From positions 1 through 54,719 of the forward strand of contig CACJSU010000011.1 in the NCBI GenBank assembly GCA_902596165.1: 54,719 nucleotides of DNA. The letters run 5' to 3'. Below the pieces are notes generated by a model, which was not told the origin of the DNA, did not search any database, and saw only the letters and a program-made list of their open reading frames with translations. The position numbers were made by a program, and so were the translations under genes. The stretch is from an uncultured SAR86 cluster bacterium. Its GTDB lineage: Bacteria > Pseudomonadota > Gammaproteobacteria > Magnimaribacterales > D2472. Within the stretch, counting starts at the first letter, position 1, and every line of letters starts with the position of its first letter. This document shows positions 45,642 to 52,650 of this stretch, piece after piece.

Positions 45642-45722
45642 GCAAAGGGGTGGTTTTTCCAACCTGAGATCTTTATTGAAACCCTTTGAACCTGATCCAT
45701 ACAATAATGGCGGAGGAATTGC
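45642..45722 (+). promoter_or_regulatory. TPP riboswitch (THI element)
   Basis: Conserved blocks in order: GGGGTGG (45647-45653), CTGAGA (45664-45669), CCCTTTGAACCTGATC (45682-45697) and GGCGGAGGAA (45709-45718). GCAA (45642-45645) can pair with TTGC (45719-45722) as P1. CCAT and ATGG close the P4 arm. The Shine-Dalgarno GGAGG (45712-45716) lies inside the aptamer and the ATG follows at 45723, so ligand binding would directly hide the ribosome site. No separate expression platform is present. Confidence 0.93.
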
Positions 45723-47828
45723 ATGCAAATCATTAAACATAATTTTTTTTCTTTTTTTTTCATTTTCTTTAGCATCAACAGCTTCTCTCAGGATATTGAA
45801 GAAATAGTTGTAAAAGGAGATTGGCGCGAAATAAATGTGCTTGAAGAGGATTCAAGTATTGTCATTCTTAATAATCAAATTATAGAATCACAGCCAATCA
45901 AGCATTTTGAAAATCTTTCTTATTCGATACCAAACCTTAATTTTGCTGCAAGTGATTCTAGGGCAAGACATTTTCAAATTAGAGGCATTGGAGAAAGATC
46001 TGGATATGAGAGAACTCCCAATTCAGCAGTAGGATTCTTGATTGATGATATTGATTACTCTGGTCATGGAGGGATTGCTACAACTTTTGATGTAGATCAA
46101 ATCGAGGTCCATAGAGGTCCTCAGGGATCCAGAATAGGCTCCAATGCCCTAGCTGGCCTAATTTATATCAAGACAAAAGAGCCAACTGAAGTATTTGAGG
46201 GTGTGAGTGAAATTACTTTGGGAACTTATGGTACCCGCAATGCAGGAATTGCATTTGGAGGCCCTACACAATTCAATCAGGATATTACCTACCGAGTTGC
46301 ATTAAGAAGTGATTACTCAGATGGGTTTAGAAAGAATTTATTTTTAGGTAAATCTAATACTTCAAAAAAAGATGAAGATACATATAGGCTAAAAATCAAT
46401 TGGAAGTTAAGAGATAAAACAACTCTTAAATTTCTTATAACTCAAATAGATTTAGATGATCCTGCAGATATTTGGACCATAGATGGAAGTTTAAATACTC
46501 TTTCGGATAGACCGGGTATGGATTCTCAAAAAACGAATGCTTATAGCATGAAGATTTTTCATAACTTCGATGGATATGAGTTTCAGAGTATCACCAGCAT
46601 TACAGATACAGATGTAGTTCTTAGCTATGACGCGGATTGGGGCAATGCTAAGTCACATGCACCTTTTACCTATGATTATTTTTCAGAAACATTGAGGGAT
46701 CGAGAAACCTTTAGTCAAGAATTGAGATTGATTTCAGATGAAGTAGATTTTAATTCAAATAAAAATACTGAGTGGGTTCTTGGTATTAGCTATTTTGATG
46801 TAGAAGAATTTAATTTTAAGAATGATGATGGAGTTTATGGCGATCCATCGGATCCTTTTGGCCCATATTTCAGCAAATCCTCATCTTCAAGTAATTTTTC
46901 TTCAGATAATTTATCTATATTTGGGAACTTAGATTACTTTATAGACGAATTTACCAAATTGTCTATTGGCGCTAGATGGGAGGACTATGAATCAAATTAT
47001 TATGATTCATTTGGAGAATCATTTAATCCTACTGACCAGATGTCTGGTGGAAAAATTTCATTGAATAAAAATTTAACTGATGCTGCAAATATATTTATTA
47101 GTGTTTCAAGGGGTTTTAATCAAGGTGGTTTTAATCTAAATCTTGGGCTAGAGCCAGAATCTAAAAACACTAATTTATATTATGATCCAGAATTTTTAAC
47201 AAATTATGAGGTTGGTTTTAATTCTAAGTTTTTTAATGCAAAGATGAATATTGCTGCTGTAATTTTTTATTCTGATAGAGAAGACCAGCAAGTTCTCATT
47301 TCCACTCAAGTTGATCCAAAAGACCCAAATACTTTTTCATTCTTAACGCAAAATGCAGCTGAAGGTACAAACAAAGGATTAGAACTCAATATTGATATGC
47401 AGTTTATGGAATCTCTTAATTTTTTTGCAAGACTGGGCTTGTTGAGAACTGAGATTAATAATTGGAAATCCAGACCTGATCTTGAGGGCAGGGCGCAAGC
47501 GCACGCGCCTAAAAAAAGTTATGCACTTGGAATGAATTGGTCCATTACAAATAGAGCATCATTGTCCTTAGATGCAGTTGGTAAAAGTAGCTTTTATTAT
47601 TCTGATTCGCATAACAACCAATCTAAATCATATTCGCTAACAAATTTAAATTTTGATTATTTGATTGGAGGATGGACATATTCCATTTGGGCCAGAAATA
47701 TTTTTGATGAATATTATTCGGTAAGGGGATTTTATTTTGGAAATGAGGCCCCTGACTTCAAAGATACATTATATGAACGACACGGCGACCCAAGACATGT
47801 CGGCCTTTCAGTGAGATATGATTTTTAA
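45723..47828 (+). CDS. TonB-dependent receptor, probable thiamine/thiamine-precursor uptake
   Basis: A 701-residue outer-membrane receptor. Signal peptide (about 1-22), a TonB-box-like IEEIVVKGD, a plug domain (about 45-165) with IRGIGERSGYE and VEVHRGPQGS-like IEVHRGPQGSRIGSNALAG, then a 22-strand barrel ending in Phe (VRYDF). Placement directly behind a TPP riboswitch and in front of a PnuT-type permease indicates thiamine or a precursor as ligand; this is inferred from context, not from the barrel. It overlaps the permease gene by eleven bases. Confidence 0.9.
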   Translation: MQIIKHNFFSFFFIFFSINSFSQDIEEIVVKGDWREINVLEEDSSIVILNNQIIESQPIKHFENLSYSIPNLNFAASDSRARHFQIRGIGERSGYERTPNSAVGFLIDDIDYSGHGGIATTFDVDQIEVHRGPQGSRIGSNALAGLIYIKTKEPTEVFEGVSEITLGTYGTRNAGIAFGGPTQFNQDITYRVALRSDYSDGFRKNLFLGKSNTSKKDEDTYRLKINWKLRDKTTLKFLITQIDLDDPADIWTIDGSLNTLSDRPGMDSQKTNAYSMKIFHNFDGYEFQSITSITDTDVVLSYDADWGNAKSHAPFTYDYFSETLRDRETFSQELRLISDEVDFNSNKNTEWVLGISYFDVEEFNFKNDDGVYGDPSDPFGPYFSKSSSSSNFSSDNLSIFGNLDYFIDEFTKLSIGARWEDYESNYYDSFGESFNPTDQMSGGKISLNKNLTDAANIFISVSRGFNQGGFNLNLGLEPESKNTNLYYDPEFLTNYEVGFNSKFFNAKMNIAAVIFYSDREDQQVLISTQVDPKDPNTFSFLTQNAAEGTNKGLELNIDMQFMESLNFFARLGLLRTEINNWKSRPDLEGRAQAHAPKKSYALGMNWSITNRASLSLDAVGKSSFYYSDSHNNQSKSYSLTNLNFDYLIGGWTYSIWARNIFDEYYSVRGFYFGNEAPDFKDTLYERHGDPRHVGLSVRYDF

Positions 47829-48414
47829 TTATATTGTTCAGAATTGGGTTGAGATAGCAGCGGTTATTTTTGCTATTTTGTACCTTGTCTTAGCAGTCAA
47901 ACAAAATATTTTGTGCTGGATTTCAGGAATTCTTAGTTCCATCCTATATTTTTTTATTATGCGTTCAGCGGGTTTATATATGGAGGCATATTTACAAATT
48001 TTTTATGTATTTATGGGTTTTTATGGTTGGTCACAATGGAAAAAGGAAGCAATCAATAAAGAAAATTTTGTTGTACATACCTGGAGTAAATTAAATCATT
48101 TTTTTGCACTTTCTATTATACTATTGCTGTCATTTCTTTCAGGAACTTTACTTAGCTCATTTACGGATTCAGCAGTTCCATTCCTAGATGCTTTCGTTAC
48201 TTGGGGGGCAGTAGTTGCAACGTATATGGTTGCAAAAAAATTACTTGAAAATTGGCTATATTGGTTAGTCATTGATTCAATTTCAATACTTCTATTTATT
48301 TCAAGAGATCTTTGGCTCACAGCATGTTTATTTGGACTCTATATAGTAATAATAGTATTTGGTTTCCGTTTGTGGAGTAAAGTGCTTAAAGAGAATAATG
48401 CAGTCAGCTCTTGA
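47818..48414 (+). CDS. pnuT: PnuC-family transporter, probable thiamine permease PnuT
   Basis: A 198-residue inner-membrane protein with about six or seven hydrophobic segments. VKQNILCWISGILSSILYF and GLYMEAYLQIFYVFMGFYGW match PnuC/PnuT (the WxxW-like aromatic region). PnuT homologues import thiamine by facilitated diffusion; TPP-riboswitch control and the neighbouring kinase favour thiamine over nicotinamide riboside. ATG lies within the receptor gene (11-base overlap), and its own end overlaps the kinase gene by 17 bases. Confidence 0.88.
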   Translation: MIFNYIVQNWVEIAAVIFAILYLVLAVKQNILCWISGILSSILYFFIMRSAGLYMEAYLQIFYVFMGFYGWSQWKKEAINKENFVVHTWSKLNHFFALSIILLLSFLSGTLLSSFTDSAVPFLDAFVTWGAVVATYMVAKKLLENWLYWLVIDSISILLFISRDLWLTACLFGLYIVIIVFGFRLWSKVLKENNAVSS

Positions 48415-49168
48415 AAAAATTAAATCTATACCTGGAAGTTATGTTTTAGAGCATGAACTATCTTCAAGTTCAATTTCAAGTGTTTATTTGGGCGTTCTCA
48501 ATGATGTTAAGGCTGTCATACGAGTTGATCTTTCAGCTGCATCAAGACTAGCGGTTGATCGGCAGCATGAAGTGAATTTACTCAAAGATATCAGCTATTT
48601 AGACCTGGCTCCTAAAGTGCTTTACAGTGATACGGCAGCGGGCATCTTGATATGGGAGTATATTTCTGGCGAACAACCTCTTTTTACTGATAAGCAATTT
48701 AATACCAACGCTTTATATGACTTAGGTAGCTGTCTTTCTTCTCTTCACAGCCATCCTATTCCTAAGAATTCTATAGATATATTCTCTAATTCCATGGGGT
48801 TATACCAAAGTTTGTTGGATGGCTCATCTGAGAAACTGTTATTTAATAAAGCCTTAAATTTATATAACGAATTATTGCAAGATGGCGCAAATAAAGTGCT
48901 TTCGCATAATGACCTTCATAGAGCCAATCTGATCTGGAGCCAAAAGTATTACTTTCTAGATTGGGAATATTCTGGAGTGAATCATCCATGCTTTGATATA
49001 GCTTCCCTAGTAAAGAGCTTAAAATTAGATAAAAATCAAATTAATGAAATGTCACTTGGTTATAAATTTAGCAGCAATCTGTTTAATATAGATAAACTGC
49101 ATCAATGGATTGAATTTATAGAGTATCTAGAAGAGATTTGGAAGATTTCTGTTACAAAGATTTCATAG
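48398..49168 (+). CDS. Choline-kinase-like phosphotransferase, probable thiamine kinase
   Basis: A 256-residue aminoglycoside-phosphotransferase-fold kinase. LSHNDLHRANLIW has the catalytic Asp and Asn of Brenner's motif, and YFLDWEYSGVN the DxD-like metal site. It lacks a signal peptide. In the riboswitch-controlled operon with a receptor and PnuT it would trap imported thiamine (or a precursor) by phosphorylation, like ThiK/YcfN; this is inference from context. Starts at ATG 48398, overlapping pnuT. Confidence 0.82.
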   Translation: MQSALEKIKSIPGSYVLEHELSSSSISSVYLGVLNDVKAVIRVDLSAASRLAVDRQHEVNLLKDISYLDLAPKVLYSDTAAGILIWEYISGEQPLFTDKQFNTNALYDLGSCLSSLHSHPIPKNSIDIFSNSMGLYQSLLDGSSEKLLFNKALNLYNELLQDGANKVLSHNDLHRANLIWSQKYYFLDWEYSGVNHPCFDIASLVKSLKLDKNQINEMSLGYKFSSNLFNIDKLHQWIEFIEYLEEIWKISVTKIS

Positions 49169-49206
49169 AGCTTTAATCTCAAGGATACTAGAGGCTAGAT
49201 TTTGGC

Positions 49207-49692
49207 ATGATTGAAAAGATGAAAAATATATTAATCTTGTTAGCAACAATAATTTTGATTTCTGCATGTAGTAAATCATTAAATATAGAAATGAATTTAC
49301 AGCAAAGTGAATTATTTTTGGAGCAGAATTTATTAAATTCTGAGGTCATTGAAATTGAGCCAGGACTTCAATACATGATTTTAGAATCCTCTCCAAGTAA
49401 TACATCTAGACCAAAACTAGAAGATATAATTACTGCAGATTTTCATGGAACATTAATGGATGATACAGTTTTCTGGAGCTCTATTGAGATTGGGGAGCCC
49501 CTCACTATTCAGCTTTCACAATTAATTCCAGGATGTCAAAAGATAATCTCTCTTATGCAAGAAGGAGATTTTTGGAGAGTTTTTATTCATCCCAATATGG
49601 CATATGGGGAAGAGGGAAGGCCTGAGATACCCCCTAATTCACTTTTAATATTTGATATTAAGCTTCATAAGATTGCTAAGGATGCTGTTTAA
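49207..49692 (+). CDS. FKBP-type peptidyl-prolyl isomerase-like lipoprotein
   Basis: A 161-residue lipoprotein: signal and lipobox LISAC place Cys21 as the acylated residue. The C-terminal domain matches FKBP (ADFHGTLMDDTVFWSS, LIPGCQKIISLMQEGDFWRV, HPNMAYGEEG, IPPNSLLIFDIKL). Two usually conserved positions differ: FD of VFDSS is FW, and the GW before the active-site loop is GC, so isomerase activity is uncertain. ATG at 49219 (MKNILILL) would also serve as start. Confidence 0.85.
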   Translation: MIEKMKNILILLATIILISACSKSLNIEMNLQQSELFLEQNLLNSEVIEIEPGLQYMILESSPSNTSRPKLEDIITADFHGTLMDDTVFWSSIEIGEPLTIQLSQLIPGCQKIISLMQEGDFWRVFIHPNMAYGEEGRPEIPPNSLLIFDIKLHKIAKDAV

Positions 49693-49697
49693 AAAAG

Positions 49698-49712
49698 ATG
49701 ACAAATTGTCAT
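49698..49712. promoter_or_regulatory. Palindromic site upstream of the desaturase unit
   Basis: ATGACAA and TTGTCAT form a perfect 7-base inverted repeat around one central base, 24 bases before the start of the 65-residue ORF. The symmetry fits a dimeric regulator operator better than a hairpin (the loop would be one base). No regulator gene is in the window, and the AT-rich context makes chance possible. Confidence 0.4.
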
Positions 49713-49736
49713 TTATCAGTCCATAATGTTCAATAA

Positions 49737-49934
49737 ATGATATTCAAAAAAATCCTTAATCACATTTCTAACTGGAATAAATTTTGGTTTGGCCTAATTT
49801 TTCTGGGAAGCATATTTAATGAAGTCCTTGAAAAATTTACTATGCTAAATGGTTCTTATTTTGCCTGGGTATTAGCTTTTGGATCAGGAGCTTTGATTGG
49901 TCTTGTTGCGAAGATGAGAGGAGCTTGGCTTTGA
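49737..49934 (+). CDS. Small membrane protein, hypothetical
   Basis: A 65-residue protein with two hydrophobic segments (about 14-30 and 40-58), the latter with GSGALIG. I recognise no family. Its stop overlaps the TTG start of the desaturase by four bases (TTGA), so the two are translationally coupled. It may be a desaturase partner or simply the leading gene of the unit. Confidence 0.6.
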   Translation: MIFKKILNHISNWNKFWFGLIFLGSIFNEVLEKFTMLNGSYFAWVLAFGSGALIGLVAKMRGAWL

Positions 49935-50824
49935 AGGAATCATCAGAAATTACCGCAGAGTTTTCGTTTGAGAAAGAAAAAATAATTGCTAAAAGCTTTT
50001 CTCAAAGATTTCAATGGGAAATGATTTTAATAGGGTTAGGACAGGCTGCTATATGGCTTTCTCTTTGGCCATTAGTATTAAATGGTTTGCTAGATTTATG
50101 GGCAGGATTCTTAATCGCAAGCCTATGCGCATGTTTTGCTTATTTGCCTTCCCATGAGGCTCAGCATGGAAATTATTCCAGAGGTAATCCTAAACTCAGA
50201 TGGCTTGATGGTCTAGTTGGCCACATAACACTTGTTACTTTGAAGTTTCCTTATCATATTTTAAGGATCACCCACATGAAACATCATGCATATACCAATG
50301 ATCCAGAAAAAGATCCTGACTATGCAAATGCGCACAACACTTCTGTTCTCCAAGTTATAAAAAATGTTTTAGATGGCTCAACACTCCAATTTGATAAATA
50401 TCTTGAGGTTTTTCAGAACGATAAAGCTTTTGTCAATTCGTTCCATCAAGCAATTCCGATTGCGCTGCTTTATAAAGCAGCTCCATTAGTTTTAGTTGTT
50501 ATTTTTCCATTTGAGACTTTATTACTTTGGTGGCTGCCCGCTAAGATAGGCTCAGTTTATACAACAGTCTTTTTTTCTTATTATCCACATCTTGGAACTT
50601 CAATAGGAAGATATAAAGATACTCGATTTTGGGCGCATTGGATGCCAAGGTATTTAAATCATTCTATGCAGTTGCACTTTATTCATCATCTTCATCCAAG
50701 CATAGGTCACTATGATGAGCCTAAGGCTATTGAAGCTTTAAAACCATTTTTAGTTTCAAGAGATGTTCCAGGGGCAAATGAGATACCTGATAAAGTGACA
50801 GCAAACCTCTTGATAAAGCTATGA
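49931..50824 (+). CDS. Fatty acid desaturase-family di-iron membrane oxygenase
   Basis: A 297-residue membrane protein with three histidine boxes: H75-EAQ-H79, H115-MKHH and H249-FIHH, plus several hydrophobic segments (about 33-70, 175-215). These ligate the two irons of fatty acid desaturases and related hydroxylases. The start is TTG at 49931, with AGGAG seven bases upstream and TTGA overlap with the preceding stop; another TTG at 49925 is too close to the ribosome site. Substrate (acyl chain or carotenoid-like) is not determined. Confidence 0.87.
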   Translation: MKESSEITAEFSFEKEKIIAKSFSQRFQWEMILIGLGQAAIWLSLWPLVLNGLLDLWAGFLIASLCACFAYLPSHEAQHGNYSRGNPKLRWLDGLVGHITLVTLKFPYHILRITHMKHHAYTNDPEKDPDYANAHNTSVLQVIKNVLDGSTLQFDKYLEVFQNDKAFVNSFHQAIPIALLYKAAPLVLVVIFPFETLLLWWLPAKIGSVYTTVFFSYYPHLGTSIGRYKDTRFWAHWMPRYLNHSMQLHFIHHLHPSIGHYDEPKAIEALKPFLVSRDVPGANEIPDKVTANLLIKL

Positions 50825-50881
50825 ATTCAAAAATTAAATCTTAATATTCAGAATCTTTGAAATAAAATTTCAAAGTAGTTA

Positions 50882-51835
50882 TTAGATTAAGATGCCGACT
50901 ACTCTATCCGTAAGCCAGAAAAAACCCATGCCACCCAAAATCAATGAGGTGAGGGTGGCAGATTGCTTATATAAATTAAATTTGTGAGCAAGCCAGATCA
51001 CAGATCCAAATATTGGAACCAACATCAGCTGACCAGCTTCAATCCCCAGATTGAAAAACAGTAAAGAAAGCAGCAGCTGTTCATTTCCAATGCCAATCCC
51101 TGTTAGTGCATTTGCAAATCCAAGCCCGTGCAGCAATCCAAAGCCAAATGCAATGAGCCATGGCGTAGATTGATATTTTTTATTTTCACTAACCTCTAAT
51201 GCAAGATAGATAATGGTTAATGCAATAATAGCCTCTATGGTAGCTTGAGGTAGTGAGACTAATTCAAATACCGATAAGCCCAAGGTAATACTGTGGGCAA
51301 GAGTGAAAGCTGTAATTGTTTTGACTGCATTTAAAAATCCAGAAATCAAAAAGAGCAAACCTAAAATGAAAAGAATATGGTCATTGCCACTTAATAAATG
51401 ATCAATGCCCAAGGTGAAGTATCCAACTGGATAAACCTGCTCTTTTAATGGGATCTCAATAGATGATCTCTTCAGGTTCATTAAACCTTCGAACACCTCT
51501 CCATTGGAATGGGTTATTGTTACCAATGCATCTGTGAGCACGCTTAGATTATTAACTGAAATTGTTTGGCCTTTTATAGAGCTGTCACAATTTAACAATA
51601 TTTTTTCGACCAAATATTTCCCTTTTTGGCTTGGTAATTGACTATTTCTTTTACAACCATCTGGAAAAAAAACTTCTGCTCTAGCACCAATATTTTTAAT
51701 AGGATACATCCAGCTAACCTGGTATTCATTTTCAGCTTCCTCATTTATCACTAGGTGCGCAGGGTTAAACTCGTGAGAAAATAATGCAGTTGAACAAAAA
51801 AGTAATACTAATGTTTTAGCAAGCCTGCAAGTCAT
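50882..51835 (-). CDS. HupE/UreJ-family membrane protein with N-terminal periplasmic domain
   Basis: A 317-residue protein: signal peptide (LVLLFCSTALFS), a soluble domain to about residue 145, then six or seven membrane segments. The signature GIDHLLSGNDHILFILGLLF and the later FGFGLLHGLGFANAL define the HupE/UreJ_2 group, linked to nickel/cobalt uptake. The histidines and aspartates in GIDHLLSGNDH are typical metal ligands. Its start codon shares a base with the stop of the parvulin gene. No hydrogenase or urease is near. Confidence 0.85.
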   Translation of the reverse strand: MTCRLAKTLVLLFCSTALFSHEFNPAHLVINEEAENEYQVSWMYPIKNIGARAEVFFPDGCKRNSQLPSQKGKYLVEKILLNCDSSIKGQTISVNNLSVLTDALVTITHSNGEVFEGLMNLKRSSIEIPLKEQVYPVGYFTLGIDHLLSGNDHILFILGLLFLISGFLNAVKTITAFTLAHSITLGLSVFELVSLPQATIEAIIALTIIYLALEVSENKKYQSTPWLIAFGFGLLHGLGFANALTGIGIGNEQLLLSLLFFNLGIEAGQLMLVPIFGSVIWLAHKFNLYKQSATLTSLILGGMGFFWLTDRVVGILI

Positions 51836-52635
51836 TAGAATTTATATTCTGGATTAATGATAACTCTGTATTGAGATCTAATTTCATCAATATATTCAGC
51901 AATCGCTTTATCTTGAGCTTGCGAAAGGTAGTCTTGCTGGACCCTTAGAAGTACTTTTTCTAATGGGGGAGAGAATCCAGTTTTAACCTCTTTTAATAAA
52001 ATTATGTGGTACCCAAAAGCAGATTCGTGAGGCCCGGACCACTCATTTATTGAAAGATTCTCAACAGATAAAAAGAATAGCTCACCAAAATTTTTTTTAA
52101 TCTCATTTGCTGTGTTTTGATAAAAGTTTTTTCCTAGAAAAAAGGGATCTCCAATTATCTCAACTCCATCAGTTTGGTAAGCATTAAAAGCTTTTGAAGC
52201 CCTTTCTTTTGCATCAGATTCTTTTGAAAAATAGTGATGTGAGAAAGAGTAAGTTGCTGGAACATAGTAATCATTTTTATTTTGTTCAAAAAATCTTTCT
52301 AATTCTTCTTCCGAGGGATCATCTGGAATAGTTTCTTGTTTTAAAAAGGTAATTTTCTGAGCTAATCTCCTTTTAATAATACGATCCTCTTGATCTAAAT
52401 TTAAAAGCAATGCTTCTCTGTATAAAATCTCTTCTTGTACAAAGTTATTAATAATACTAACGATCTCTTCAGTGCTTGGAGACCTCCCAACTTGTGATTT
52501 CCATGCAGAAAGAAGGCTCGTTAATTCTTGATCTGAGATATAAATATCCTTTGAGTCTTGCTCTGCATTGAATCCAATATCAAGGATAAAAATCAATAAT
52601 CCAATCGCAAAAAATACAAATATTCTAAGATTCAC
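51835..52635 (-). CDS. Membrane-anchored parvulin-type peptidyl-prolyl isomerase (PpiC/SurA-like)
   Basis: A 266-residue protein with an N-terminal hydrophobic anchor (about 3-20, IFVFFAIGLLIFILD), a helical chaperone-like region (DQELTSLLSAWKSQVGRSP, with coiled-coil character) and a C-terminal divergent parvulin-like domain (GPHESAFGYHIILLKEV). It probably acts on envelope proteins in the periplasm. The domain is degenerate compared with SurA, so activity is unproven. It is fifteen bases downstream of the DUF3604 gene and overlaps hupE by one base. Confidence 0.78.
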   Translation of the reverse strand: MNLRIFVFFAIGLLIFILDIGFNAEQDSKDIYISDQELTSLLSAWKSQVGRSPSTEEIVSIINNFVQEEILYREALLLNLDQEDRIIKRRLAQKITFLKQETIPDDPSEEELERFFEQNKNDYYVPATYSFSHHYFSKESDAKERASKAFNAYQTDGVEIIGDPFFLGKNFYQNTANEIKKNFGELFFLSVENLSINEWSGPHESAFGYHIILLKEVKTGFSPPLEKVLLRVQQDYLSQAQDKAIAEYIDEIRSQYRVIINPEYKF

Positions 52636-52650
52636 CGAAATTCCTTAAAT

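Noticed and set aside
50882-51835. Hydrogenase or urease accessory gene
   Set aside because: HupE/UreJ-type sequence is present, but no hydrogenase or urease gene occurs in the window and its operon partners are unrelated.
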